A stretch of DNA of 64,000 nt from Prostheceraeus crozeri (taxonomy: Eukaryota > Platyhelminthes > Polycladida > Euryleptidae), in contig CAJQUW010004777.1 in the NCBI GenBank assembly GCA_907163375.1, positions 248,001 to 312,000 on the forward strand, in the 5' to 3' direction. The notes below the pieces were generated by a model that did no database searches, had not been told where the DNA came from, and worked only from the letters and a program-made list of their open reading frames with translations. The position numbers and the translations under genes are program-made. Positions 1-11,722 of the stretch are shown here, in pieces (the first letter of the stretch is position 1; every line of letters starts with the position of its first letter).

Positions 1-191
1 CATGGGAATTTGTATCGATATTTCTTAGTTAACGGAAGTTAACGTTCCCTTTGTGTACATATTACATGGGGATTATTTAATATTTTTTTTAATATTCCTG
101 CAGTCTTAAATGCTTCCTTCTTAGTGCGTAACAGCGTACTTTAAACGAGCATGAAAAGTCGGAATATAAACATGACCATCTTATCTTTCAG

Positions 192-448
192 GTGGTCTGC
201 ATTTTTCGCTGACACCCCTGTTTCATGTAGCAAACAGAATTCTTTCTATTGTGCCTCATTGTGCAAACGTGGAGAGGATCAATAGCAAGATCAATTTCAT
301 TCATTCAAAGACGCGGAATAGACTACATTTGGAAAAAGTTACGAAGCTAATGAAGATAACATGCAACATGGGACTTCAAAAAGTATTTGTTGACGATTGC
401 TTCCCATTTGATGCAGATGATGAAAGTGACGTTGAGTATGTTGAGTGA
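192..448 (+). CDS. 3'-terminal exon of a hAT-like transposase (dimerisation region)
   Basis: A polypyrimidine tract and AG at 190-191 mark a splice acceptor. The frame is then open to the stop at 446-448, about 85 residues. The peptide contains FHVANRILSIVPHCANVERI followed by a basic KTRNRL segment and LEKVTKLMKI. This matches the C-terminal hAT dimerisation pattern, where a small-residue/Cys/Glu-Arg motif is followed by K-x-RNRL and a Leu-rich helix. The tail is acidic. Upstream exons are outside the window, so it may be a live transposon, a domesticated gene or a remnant. The motif order is seen; the hAT assignment rests on resemblance. Confidence 0.6.
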
Positions 449-1331
449 TACTAGTGTGTTGGTTGAGTGAATATTCATCATCATGAAGGACTGCTTTATT
501 GTAATTTCATCCATGCGATACGATTGTTTTGCTAACTTTTGTTTTGTTTCTTTTGCATACTGGCAATATAGTTTTCCATTATGACTTTGTCTTTTTGATC
601 ATCTCTCATCGTTCTCATCATTTCGTTTCGTATTTTCATTTATTAAAACTCAATTTTTCTGGCTTCTTAATACCTTAAAAGACGAACCCGTGCATCAGAA
701 TAAATGAAAAACGAAATGACAAGCATTCCGACATCCAGTATAACACAATGCAGCGATAGCAAATTGAATGACATTATTTTAGGATTTTTAAGTATTATAT
801 TACGCTTTCCTTTCATTCATTAGGTCTTTAAAAAACAAATTCATGAAGCTATAGCTTACAAAAACTGCTGCAATTCCCATCAATAAAAAAAACATATTTT
901 AAATATATTTAAAACATATTTAAAATATGATGGATAAGAAAAACATTTTTTTGGCAACCCTAATTTGAATACACCGGTATATACATGTAGGCCTACATAC
1001 TTTCGCTGAAAAAATACGGATTTTTTTTATTTAACTGCTACTCGCTATACTTAGCACATTATCTTTCCTCTTATTTATATACAGCTATGTACTTAGGCAT
1101 GTTTGATAATCGTTATCATCATTTCATTTCTTCAAATCACTTAAAAGACCGCTGCTCTTTATTAATTATTGATATCCCTCTTAAAATGTAGACATGTGTA
1201 ATTGAATTCCTAATTAGTACCGTTATGTTTCATGATTACCTAAGAATATTGCAATTCAAATTAAAAAAACATGTATGATGCATATATAGAAAATGATATC
1301 TAATATTACAGAAATTGCTTGCCCAACAGAA
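449..1331. other. AT-rich intergenic stretch, nothing recognised
   Basis: No coding region found. There are short AT-rich runs near 880-930 with self-complementary TTTAAA-type words, and a TACATGTAGGCCTACAT word near 982. The ends of the neighbouring Kolobok-like element may lie here, but I could not find matching inverted repeats. Confidence 0.4.
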
Positions 1332-3359
1332 CTAGTGAATATGCCTCGTATTTTCTCTGAGTGAAGTGAGTAACTGTTCTTTCTCAGGCATAGGTACCGG
1401 AGCAATATTTTTTGGTGTATGAATGTCAGAAAAGGGTGGATCACAATCGGGTGGATGAATTCCAAATTGTCGCAACATTATGGCGTCTTGCAGAAGTTCT
1501 TTCCTCCATGTGTAATCCTTTGTAACGTACTGCTGTCGCACAATCCAATTTCCCGTTGCCTTTGAATACTGGTATTTGAAGGCATTTGCTTTCTTTTCCC
1601 TGAGGATGTTCCTGTTGTGATCTAGGTAAGCTAGACAAGTACGGAGGCTCATTGACGTGAAAGAGAAATGCAGTCGTTTCGGTGCGTATTTTAACATCAA
1701 ACTATGGACGTTTTCCAATTCAGAAGTAGAGAGGGCAAGGGTACAATGATGCAGTTCAGACAGGATAGGCTTCGAAGTAATGATATCACGCAACACAGAG
1801 AAGGCCTCAGAATCCGAATGGAGGTAGGCTTTTTCAAGGCCCTCTGATGCTAGCTCTGCACCAATATCGTCATGAAAGCAGGAGAGCACACAGTGGAATC
1901 TCGGTCCTGCCTCCCAGCAATGAATTCCACGAATATGGTTTAAAAGTGAAAGCCACATCTCTGTCAACTTATCGGCATCTCCGTTACATGTTTGTGCACA
2001 GAAGTATAGATGATTGACAATACTACGCAGCCAGTCAACTAAGATGCATGTAGATTTTCTTTTACTGCCAATCATAATCCTTTTCTTTAGCGATTTTGCC
2101 AAATGCCAAATGTCATATTGATGATTGATCTGTGGATAATTGGACTTCATGAATTTGATTACAGACGGACTGCGGTCAGTAGCGAGAACAGTCACTGGTT
2201 AACTGCAGATAACATCATTCAAGCAGGATTGCAAGCTTACTTTTCAATGCCAACACTGGAGGTCGACTCTTGACCCAACTGAACTACTCGACCACTGACG
2301 ATATATTTAGTATCGTATTCCATCTAAGTATAAGTAGAATATTTGGCTGAAAATCCCGGTGAATCACGCATAGCGTCTCCTGCTAATCAAACTTCTGATT
2401 TGTTCTTCAACTCTTCGTGGATATGCTTTCGCTGAAAAGACCATGCACTAAAAACCACTGGTGAAGTAAAATGGCGCTGAATTTTGTAGAAAGTAGAATT
2501 CGATATAGTTGCCAAATCCATTGTTTCAGAAATGGATTCCAAAAATGAATATGTTCCACCACAAAGTACTATGGAAACAGCCAATTCGAAATCTCCAGAC
2601 CCACTTCGAAATCGATGTCGACTAACGGAAGATTGCGATGTCCAAATATAGTGGCATCCACTCAAGCATTCTATCTGAACACATAACATTCCGCCGACAA
2701 TGTTGCTATGACTAGATCGGGAGTCGACAGGCGATCCACATAAGGGACAGAATTTCAACAGAGTTTCAATACTATCCATCGAAACGACGAAATATCTTGG
2801 CTTACGTCGATCAGCTGTCGTGACAGAGTTTTCGTCTGTAGAATCATCATCTTCTACAATATCGATGTTTGGTTCAGAATCGGAGGGGAAGAATACGTCA
2901 TCGGTCGACTGCTCAGATAAAGTCGAGCTAGATTCAAACTCGACCTCATCGCAATGTGTGTCAGTTTGAACACAAACAGATCTGGTAACAGTCTGAGAAC
3001 AACATTGTATCCAGGCATCACTAAAGTGACGCTTAGTCTGCATCTTCTTGTCACACATCGACGGTCTGACATCAGCAGAGAAGTCGGTGGTCGAGCATTC
3101 TTGCGTAGAAATATCAATAGAAGAGTTTAGAATACACTGCAACTCATTTTCAGCATCAGCTGTTTCACGTTGAGCAACATAACTCGAGATACGTCGCTTA
3201 GAATCTGTTGAAATGTCCGATACAGCAGCACTCCGCTTCTCTCCTCGAAGAAACTGAGATTGCACCCCTCTTTAACCGTCGGTGATGAGATATAGGTCTG
3301 CTTTGTTCCTGACATTCTCCATTCACATTGTGGCACCCATAAGCACTGCACTGCGGCAT
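1332..3359 (-). pseudogene. Kolobok-like THAP-domain transposase, decayed DNA transposon
   Basis: Reading leftward from the ATG at 3359, the N-terminus MPQCSAYGCHN is the start of a THAP zinc finger. Most of the finger is missing, and the frame shifts once near 3265. Then follow a Ser/Asp-rich linker, a CPLCG...C...GC zinc cluster with WTSQ (about 2630-2760), and helical sequence to 2387. Residues GDAMRDSPGFSAKYSTYT (about 2310-2370) match the first catalytic block of Kolobok-type transposases. In-frame stops lie at about 2384-2386 and just after that block, and there is a further frameshift near 2220. From 2195 to 1332 a long open stretch has TDRSPSVIKFMKS, HQYDIWHLAKSLKK, SELENVHSLMLKYAPKRLHF and LAYLDHN, the characteristic C-terminal half. 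It is inactive but fairly well preserved. Calling it Kolobok rather than another THAP-transposase group is from memory of the motifs. Confidence 0.72.
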
Positions 3360-4340
3360 GGTTGCTCAGTCAGAAGTCGGCGAAATGCAACGAAATAAAT
3401 GTATCCACTGTGTGGCGCTGCTGCCTGCCTCGTGGAGTCAAGGTCAATTCAACGAGTATATCGATGCAATAACATTAGCTGCTTGACATGACACGAGAGA
3501 GAAACGGGATTCCCGGCACAGTGACGCTATTGTCTCCCTCGCGACTTCATTGGCTGATCTATTGGGGAGACATTTCTCGCTGTAATTCGTAGACGGTGTC
3601 GAATCTGACCTCGTGAATAGTAGCACTGCTGAAAGTTATGATCAATGAATCCACTAAGATCAAGTTGTAAAAGTGCTTCACTTCTCCTTTAAGTGTTTGG
3701 CCATTCCTGGAGTAATGGTATGTTCTTGTTAAATGAATTGCGTAATCGCTTTAACCAGGAAAATAAAAACCACTAGGGCTGTCCGACGTTTCGAATATCT
3801 TTTACGAGGACGAATTACAAAATGGCTAACATTGCCTTATATATCGAACTTGGAACAAGTCAAAATTTGAAAAAAGGTACAAATTATACAGAAGTGTGAA
3901 GATTACAGTGAAAATGCATAGAAGTCAAAATTATGCTGGGAAATCATGGATCGAAAAAATGTTCAAACAAGATATCTGATACTGGCTACATCATGCAATG
4001 AAAATAGAAATCTTATGGGAATTTTGATACCAGTAGGCATAAATGCAATAAAGAATGTACATGTACTGTATTGTAATCACAAATGCATAAGAATCCTGAT
4101 TATTGTCAATGTTATAGGTTCATTATCTTGATCCCCTCACAGCCATTCATGAGATTGTTCGAGATTTTATGAAATGGGCTTCTGCTGACAGTCGGGCATT
4201 TTTGAAATTTTAAATGGAAAATATTGAAAACAATCAAGAACAACAAGACAAACAAGATCAAGTCTCAGCGTATACCTACATATGTATTCATAGCATCGCT
4301 GCCCACTTTTTCCCTACATTGCTGCCCGGTCCATTTCAAT
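3360..4340. other. No gene recognised
   Basis: Only short, compositionally ordinary open frames occur. I see no repeats or conserved motifs. The 5' flank of the Kolobok-like element probably ends somewhere here. Confidence 0.35.
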
Positions 4341-4344
4341 TGCT

Positions 4345-4720
4345 CACAATATCATGAACACATACATTTTCAGACGCCTACGCGCCCTCAAACGTCCAAA
4401 AACATACCGAATGGTCATAAAGGATAGGAGTGTCTTCGTGCAGGATGGAATGCCAGCGCACTACCAAAGACCCATCGTAAATTATTTAAACAACAATTTT
4501 CCTAAATCTTGGATTGACCGTCAAGGGAGCTTTTGGAACGGCTTCCGATACCACCAGATTCAATGCCTTTTGACCTTTTCTTTTGGACACGTTTAAGAAA
4601 TGTTGCGCTAGAGTCATCTCTTGCATTTGGATGAACTGGAAAACAAAAATTTACACCGTTTTTCTACAGATCTACGAGCGATTGCGTAGAGACATGTTCT
4701 TGCGCTGTTGATTAGATTGT
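4345..4720 (+). pseudogene. Tc1/mariner-like transposase fragment
   Basis: One frame reads VFVQDGMPAHYQRPIVNYLN then FPKSWIDRQGS. This is the second-Asp block of Tc1/mariner transposases (typically FQQDGAPAH...YL...FPGRWIGRxGP). After a frameshift near 4540, the next frame gives PPDSMPFDLFLLDTFK, the equivalent of SPDLTPLDFFLWG, which holds the third catalytic Asp. A weakly recognisable tail follows to about 4720. It is a short, decayed remnant without visible ends. Confidence 0.7.
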
Positions 4721-5519
4721 ATTCGGGGAAATAGTGAGCAAGTAGAAAGTAAGTGTTATAGTGGTATAAGTGTTAGCAACTGTTTTCCTTTGAATCATAA
4801 ATAAGTTTGAAATAAATCATTGAGTTAAATAAATCGCTAATTGCTACTGCATCAACAACTTTGAAATGATCATTGAGAATCCGCCACGCTGCATGAACAA
4901 AATAATTTGTAATCAATGTCACATAGAATAATGACGACAAAAACATTCGCATTTGCTCAATATGAGAATACAAATAATCATCCGAAATACAGACATCTGC
5001 AATTAATGAAATACATGCAGTTCAAATCTCATTCTCTAGAGCTCACTTCCAAAATTTGAAATTTGCAAACACGCTGCCGGATTTCCAAGCACATCCACCT
5101 ACTGATGGTTTGTGGAGTAAGTTGCTTGTTTACTGCACTGATGGCGGCTAAAAAGCCAAAAACGCTTGCAAATCAGCCTGAAGAAACTTCATCAGTGCTT
5201 GTAGCTCCGGCAAATGATTCAAATCAAACTTTGCTCTCATATCCTGTATTTCAAACAAATGTAATATAAAAATATGACATCCAAGAACAACTAACTAAGC
5301 TATTTGACTAAGGTTGAGCCGCCATGGCAAAAATAAACGCAACATCAACACGAAAAAAATCCTTATCACTTCTGCAGCTGTTTGCGAGGTTTCAATTTTC
5401 GTTGATGTCTTCGCCGAAATTTAGCCGCTTTTGCAACAACTGATCGCACGAAATATTCTTTCTTCACTCCCCTGTGTTCCCGAAACTTTTCGGTAGATTT
5501 CTGTTTTACCGATTCCTCT
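4721..5519. other. No gene recognised
   Basis: AT-rich unique sequence. Small open frames here show no motif and are probably chance. Confidence 0.35.
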
Positions 5520-5835
5520 ACATTCTTGAAAGGGCCCCTCACGATCCTAAAGGGGCCTCTTTGCAGTCTCAAAGGGGCCTTCCTCGCGATCTCATAGTGC
5601 CACTGCAAAATCTCAAAAGGACCCCTTCCCAGTCTTTAAGGGCCCTTCAAGATCTCAAAGTGCCACTTCACAATCTCACGAGGGCCCCTTCACGATCTCG
5701 AGATGCTACCGCACAATCTCAAGAGGGCACTTCAAAATATAAAAGGGCCCCTTCGCAGTCTCAAAAGGGCCCCCTCACGATCTTAAAGTGCCACCGCACA
5801 ATCTCAAAAGGGCCCCCTTCAAAATCTAAAACAGC
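5520..5835. repeat. Degenerate minisatellite of GGGCCCC / TCTCAAAA words
   Basis: About eight imperfect units of roughly 35-45 bp alternate a (A)AGGGGCC(CC)TT block with CACGATCT-type and CAATCTCAA blocks. Because the units avoid stops, both strands carry long open frames through it, which I do not regard as genes. Confidence 0.65.
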
Positions 5836-5867
5836 TCAAAATCAAAATTGCTTGTTCTACTTAACTC

Positions 5868-5999
5868 AAAATAAAAACCACAATGATTAGGAAAAAAGTT
5901 TATCCCGAGCATTCACTCGTCATACAGCGAGCATAATCATGGTAAAATGAAACCTCGGGATAAAATTTTTCTCTCCTAATCATTGTGGCTTTTATTTTA
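5868..5999. mobile_element. Hairpin MITE, about 130 bp
   Basis: The left arm (about 5868-5914, with CCACAATGATTAGG and TTTATCCCGAG) is matched in reverse complement by the right arm (about 5952-5999, CTCGGGATAAA ... CCTAATCATTGTGG). The loop is about 37 bp. Arms match over about 45 bp with a few differences. No coding capacity and no convincing target duplication. Confidence 0.6.
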
Positions 6000-6177
6000 A
6001 ATTCTGACTACGGGTGTTATTACCTCTTGATACAATTTCTCACTACTTAGTTTATTCTGAAAAAAGCCGGAAATCCGGCTAAAACCGGAGAAGTGGCAGC
6101 CCTGTGTACTATCATATTTGATGAATCTGCCAATGAGGCTTGAAAATAAAGATGCCAATATCAGCATAAGAATTGCT

Positions 6178-6295
6178 TTACCTGTGACAGCAAATTTTTC
6201 TTTTCGACATGGGACTACCATTTCTCTTGCCATTTGGCCACTCTCTTCTGATGATTGATCTTATTTTGATCATTCAAATTAACTTTTAGAGCTTG
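6178..6295 (-). pseudogene. Diverged duplicate of the small basic exon at 7031-7182
   Basis: Reading leftward, the peptide has DQNKINHQKRVAKWQEKW, then an in-frame stop, then SHVEKKNLLSQ followed by GTAAAG. It is clearly the same exon as 7031-7182 at a moderate divergence. The stop makes this copy non-functional. It lies about 850 bp from the other copy, in the same orientation. Confidence 0.6.
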
Positions 6296-7030
6296 TCACT
6301 CACCCCATTTTTTTTGTCTAGCACTAAGAAATTATCAATCAGTAAAGCGAAATATGTGGCAGACAAATAAAGATACAGAAATGGATATGTGCTGGCCATG
6401 TTGGTCGCTACCGTGACGACAGGTGGTCTAAGAGATTGAGTGGAACCCTCGAGGACAAAGGCGTGCTCCTGGATGCCCAAGAAGATGGAGGGCAACATGG
6501 ACAACTTCTGTAGCTGCGTCAACTGGGTGCTGCTGCGCAGAATCGACGCCGTTGGAAGTCATGGCAAGGCCTTTTCCCGAATCGACGCGATAAATGCAGG
6601 CTGTCCATAAGCAAGTAAGTAAGTGGTCAATGCTATGGTTCCATCCTGTCTTCCAACGCATTTGATGACATTCTTGCATCACACCACACGTTTTCCAGGA
6701 AAAAAATCCGATTGCTAGTAGGTCAATAGACATATAGTAAAAGTGACTGTCATGAACATCTCAAGTACAAGTAATGGAGCAAATAATTAGGATCCTAAAT
6801 TACCATCAGGATCATGTAATAAATTTATGATCGTTCCTAATTTTTTGGAATCACACAACTTACTCAAACGACTGAAAAAATGGCTGATTTGATTTCCTAA
6901 CTATTTAACGTGCTCGGATGCTTTCCATCATGCCCAACATAAATCATGAAGTATCTCAGAATTCACATTATAGAACATAACAGATGACACTCAGCTTTGA
7001 TAATAAACACCTTCGAGCCAATCCAAGCAT

Positions 7031-7182
7031 AACTTTACCTGTGACAACAATTTTTGCTTTTTGACATGGGGCTGCGATTTTTCTTGCCACTCTGCCACTC
7101 GCTTTTGATGATTGATCTTCTCTTGATCACTCAAATAAACTTTAACAGATTGATTAGTCTTCCTCCGTTTGTTGCGTGCCAT
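7031..7182 (-). CDS. Small basic first-exon-like segment, unknown gene
   Basis: Starts MARNKRRKTNQ, rich in Lys/Arg, then DQEKINHQKRVAEWQEK and KKQKLLSQ. A splice-donor-like GTAAAG follows directly at about 7030. I do not recognise the family. The basic start could be a nuclear localisation signal and the middle reads as an amphipathic helix. A damaged copy lies at 6178-6295, and the boundary of similarity ends at the same donor in both copies, which supports a real exon. No following exon was identified, so it may be an orphan first exon of a transposon or host gene. Confidence 0.4.
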
Positions 7183-7189
7183 ACTGTAG

Positions 7190-8508
7190 TCATCTCAAAC
7201 GCAAAATGAAAGTTGCTAATTCGCAATTGCCAGTCAAAAAAAATTGCACAACACGAATAAATTTGTGAGCAGTATATTATCCATGAAAATGACGTGGTAA
7301 AAACAATTTCCAGGTTTTCCACTAATAAATACTACTTTTCTCTTTGATTGTTGTACGGCTCGTCATAGAGAGGCTAGCATGGACAATATTTTGTTGCTGA
7401 CAGTCTTTAATTGCTCAGTCAGACAAAGATCCATGCAAATTTCAGTTGATTCTAGGAAGAATCAGACTACTGAAACCTGAAATGATTGCTAATTCGTGTC
7501 TTAGAGCAGTGGTTTTTGAAAGATCTAGCAGGAAAAACTACTAAATCCGACTTGTCAAAGAAACTCTTTTTGAAGGGATTTCCCAATGGAAGACAAAACA
7601 TCAAGTCCGTTATCTGAAGGGATGATGCATCACTATATCATCCCACGTAAGTTCTTATTTTGGTTTTGGAAGAATACATTAAAATTGCTCACAAAAATGA
7701 AAACGAAAAAAACAGATTGAGAACGCATCGTAAAATTAGCTACTATTTGTCTCAATATTTGAATTAATTTGCTATTGGTCTAATTACTGTTTCACCTGAT
7801 CAAAACCATGACAGGGACTTGCGACACACCCTCTCCATGTGTGGCGTTCGTAGCACTAGAAAGTTGTGTTCAATATGGAAAAAATCAAACAGATTTTTCT
7901 TGCTTGGATTAAATTATTGTCAAAGATTTCCTGGTGTCCCACGGCAATGGGAGAAAAAATCGCGGCAGGCAACGAAGAGCAGCTCTCGATCAAATCCATC
8001 GGATGAAGCATTGATTTTCAACTAAATTCTTTCTGCAAAAAGCTAGCAGATAAGATCATTTTTGTTTTAGATGAAGTCGCTTGTATGCTCAGATGTTGGG
8101 AATGTCGACGAAACATGATGCGAACATTTCTGTTCACATTCTTGTGGCCTTGAAATTCATTGAAAAGTCTTATAAATGTACAGATCTCTTGAAAAAAGAA
8201 CGGCGACATTGGTTGACAAAGTTTGATACAAAAGTAAAACTTCCTACAAAAGTTTGATAAATAATAACTTTGTGAATAACAAGTCACATTTTTCCATTTT
8301 TTTATTCAAACTAATGCACGTATTGCGTGCATGCAATCAGTCACAACCAATGATGATTGGTCACAAAACCTTTCAACCTTCAGAACCATACAGTTTTCAC
8401 AACAAGCTAGCAGATTGTAAGAGGTTGCGCTTTTTGTTTAAATATGCTATTGAATTATTCTAATTTCTCACATCAATTCATGAACTTTCGTAATTTTTTT
8501 TATATGGT
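7190..8508. other. No gene recognised
   Basis: Short open frames only, with no domain motif. The right end (about 8503-8508, TATGGT) appears to be the first bases of the LTR of Gypsy copy B, into which copy A inserted. Confidence 0.35.
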
Positions 8509-8710
8509 TGTGGTGATTATTGTATCAGCTGCTCGCGTTTTAATTGTTTTAATGGGACATCTTTTGAACTCGTGAAGTTTCGAGCGCGTAAATCCAAGAA
8601 CCGCTGTTGAGCAGAATTGTTGTAAAAGATCGCTTGGTAACGATTACTGGAATATATATATCTATAAGGAATATAAAACACACTTATTCTTCATTATCAC
8701 ATTTACCACA
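8509..8710 (+). repeat. 5' LTR of Gypsy copy A
   Basis: About 202 bp, TG...CA ends, matching 51606-51812 along its whole length. It contains a TATATATA-type stretch near 8650 as a possible promoter element. Short LTRs of this size occur in several Gypsy lineages. Confidence 0.9.
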
Positions 8711-8712
8711 TT

Positions 8713-8723
8713 TGGTAGCAGAG
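8713..8723 (+). promoter_or_regulatory. Primer-binding site of Gypsy copy A
   Basis: TGGTAGCAGAG, two bases after the LTR, is complementary to the 3' end of initiator methionine tRNA (CTCTGCTACCA), a usual primer in this family. Confidence 0.75.
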
Positions 8724-8767
8724 CGTGGTTCAGTGAAAGAGGAAAAAGATAGCCAATAATAAGTGTC

Positions 8768-9386
8768 ATGACTTCAGGATTAAGAACTTTGTTTGATGTC
8801 AGCGACGAGGATGTCGACTCGAAAGATAGTGCTTGGTTTTCCAGTCTAGTCAAATCCGCCAAACCTGCCCTTTACAAGCGTGGGGATGACAAGCAGCAAT
8901 TTTTGAGGGACTATACGGTGTGAGTCGATCTGGCTAGAATTCCGCGTAGGTTGATTACGTACATGTTCTTGCAAAACTTGGCCCTAGAAATACGCAGAGA
9001 ACTCCAGGCTTACGAGGCAGATCTAGAGGGTCAGGAATTTGATGATGTCGCCAAACTGTTATGTGATGTGCTTAGCACGCCTTACGAGCGTCTGGGATCC
9101 AGAGTCTCACTTGCCTCTCGCGGGCAGCGAGACGGTGAATCACTCTCCGAGTTTATGTCCAATTTGTTCCACTTGGCAAGATGGATCGGAATTGCAGCTG
9201 AAGTTGAGAAGGAGCGGGTGAGAGAGGTCTTCTTGGAAGGCATACGGAGCGTAGCCCTGCAAGATAGGATTTTCGAAGATGAGGAAATTTTTAGCAGGAA
9301 AGATCCGAAGGAGGTGCTGAGGTTGGCCCAATTTCTCGAAGATCTTCTCAATCACCGCCGACGTCAAGTTAGGGCTACCACTTCGG
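8768..9386 (+). pseudogene. gag region of Gypsy copy A (fossil)
   Basis: The leader and gag-like sequence include an acidic N-terminal segment (DVSDEDVDS-type) and a helical capsid-like part with FLEGIRSVALQDRIF. It ends where the giant DNA transposon is inserted; the CCHC knuckle lies on the far side, past 46569. Copy B has the same leader near 53575. Broken. Confidence 0.75.
9379..9386. repeat. Left 8-bp target-site duplication of the giant transposon
   Basis: CACTTCGG here is repeated exactly at 46561-46568. The flanking Gypsy sequence is continuous across the two sites if one copy is ignored. Confidence 0.9.
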
Positions 9387-9597
9387 GGTAAACTGTAAAC
9401 TGTAAACAAGTCATAAACAAGTCGAATCAATGGAAATCGTAAACAAGTCAAAACTTCTCTAATACACGACAAATAAAGAAGAAACTTTGCATCATAACAG
9501 GAAAGGGACTCAGCACATCCCAGAGACATCCAAAATTAATGGAATATATTTTTCAAAATAGCTAGAAAAAGTTAATGAGATAAAAATGACAAATCTC
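9387..9597 (+). repeat. Left terminal inverted repeat of the giant transposon
   Basis: About 210 bp from GGTAAACTG to CTCAACCTAAACAAGTC, matched in reverse complement at about 46350-46560. It contains four spaced AAACAAGTC words, which also occur once per 173-bp unit inside, so the array may have grown from the repeat end. Confidence 0.9.
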
Positions 9598-10994
9598 AAC
9601 CTAAACAAGTCAGAGACATCACAATACACACTCAATCGACCTAAACAACTCATGCTATACCTAAAAGTACCTGCTCTTCACAATGGAGCCATTATATCAC
9701 GCTCACAAACCAATCCACACTCACTAGGGACCACTGTCCCGAAAAATCAACATAAAGCTCACATACATATCCTAAACAAGTCAGAGACATCTCAATACAC
9801 ACTCAATCGACCTAAACAACTCATGCCATACCTAAAATTACCTGCTCTTCACAATGGAGCCATTATATCACGCTCACAAACCAATCCACACTCACCAGGG
9901 ACCACTAAGTCCCGAAAAATCAACATAAAGCTCACATACATATCCTAAACAAGTCAGAGACATCTCAATACACACTCAATCGACCTAAACAACTCATGCC
10001 ATAACTAAAAGTACCTGCTCTTCACAATGGAGCCATTATATCACGCTCACAAACCAATCCACACTCACTAGGGACCACTAAGTCCCGAAAAATCAACATA
10101 AAGCTCACATACATATCCTAAACAAGTCAGAGACATCTCAATACACACTCAATCGACCTAAACAACTCATGCCATACCTAAAATTACCTGCTCTTCACAA
10201 TGGAACCATTATTTCACGCTCACAAACCAATCCACACTCACTAGGGACCACTAAGTCCCGAAAAATAAACATAAAGCTCACATACATATCCTAAACAAGT
10301 CAGACACATCTCAATACACACTCAATCGACCTAAACAACTCATGCCATACCTAAAATTACCTGCTCTTCACAATGGAGCCATTATATCACGCTCACAAAC
10401 CAATCCACACTCACTAGGGACCACTAAGTCCCGAAAAATCAACATAAAGCTCACATACATATCCTAAACAAGTCAGACACATCTCAATACACACTCAATC
10501 GACCTAAACAACTCATGCTATACCTAAAATTACCTGCTCTTCACGATGGAGCCATTATATCACGCTCACAAACCAATCCACACTCACCAGGGACCACTAA
10601 GTCCCGAAAAATCAACATAAAGCTCACATACATATCCTAAACAAGTCAGACACATCTCAATACACACTCAATCGACCTAAACAACTCATGCCATACCTAA
10701 AATTACCTGCTCTTCACAATGGAGCCATTATATCACGCTCACAAACCAATCCACACTCACTAGGGACCACTAAGTCCCGAAAAATCAACATAAAGCTCAC
10801 ATACATGTCCTAAACAAGTCAGAGACATCACGATACACACTCAATCGACCTAAACAACTCATGCCATACCTAAAAGTACCTGCTCTTCACAATGGAGCCA
10901 TTATATCACGCTCACAAACCAATCCACACTCACTAGGGACCACTAAGTCCCGAAAAATCAACATAAAGCTCACATACATATCCTAAACAAGTCA
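9598..10994 (+). repeat. Left 173-bp subterminal tandem array, about 8 units
   Basis: Units contain CTAAACAAGTCAGA, CTCAATCGACCTAAACAACT, ACCTGCTCTTCACAATGGAG and GGGACCACTAAGTCCCGAAA. Spacing is 171-173 bp. Unit-to-unit identity is high. The same unit makes up 40890-46349 in reverse complement. No coding function; open frames here are by-products. Confidence 0.95.
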
Positions 10995-11403
10995 AGTTTT
11001 AACCACGCTCTTCACGATGAAACTACTCATATGAACCACGGTTTAGTAAAGTCCGGCAGTACAGATGACAAGAAATCAAAGTAATTGAAAAGATCTGTGT
11101 CCGGGATTGACTTTATTTCATGGCTAGAGATCGATAAATCAAGGTAGATCTTGTATTTTCTGGATCGGCAGTCCATTGACGATTATTTGAACATCATGAA
11201 TGAAAGTCATGTAGAAAATATTTACAACCTATATGAAATGTACAGTTTTTGACTGTCACAGGAACCGACAAGATCTGCAAAGTATATCATGAATGTACAT
11301 CCGAAACACAAAACAATGTAAAATTGCACGATGTGAGTTACATGAAAGGTCTAAATTCTTGCTGTCCTAGCAAATGACATCAATTACAACGTTGTCTGCA
11401 AAA
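10995..11403. other. Unique-to-diverged spacer next to the exon array
   Basis: After the last 173-bp unit there is no gene. From about 11220 the sequence resembles 11535-11760 (shared words CAAAGTATATCATGAA, GCAAATGACATCAATT and AACGT-GTCT), so an older duplication of about 350 bp preceded the exact 3.2 kb amplification. Confidence 0.5.
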
Positions 11404-11722
11404 GGCAAAGCCCCAGGTACTTCTCGTATTTTTCCCCAGAAGCGATGCTTCAAAGAATTGTAGAAAGTTGTCTCCAACAGGGAAAGTAGCAGAACATCAT
11501 GTATAAAGGCCATCTAGAAATCATTGACAAGTTACCTATATGAAATGTTCAGTTTGTGATTCAGCCAATGACAAGATTTGCAAAGTATATCATGAAGATA
11601 TTCACATCTCACAATTATGTAAAAATGCACGAAATGAGAAATGAGTTATACACGTCACATACATGAATCATTCTTAAGTTCTATTAAGAGTCTAGATTCA
11701 GACTATCTTAGCAAATGACATC

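Noticed and set aside
5474-5890. 138-residue open frame rich in Pro, Ser and Gln
   Set aside because: Runs entirely through a degenerate minisatellite and has no other support.
9598-10994. CRISPR-like look of regularly spaced repeats
   Set aside because: The whole 173-bp unit is conserved, with no variable spacers, and the setting is a eukaryotic transposon.
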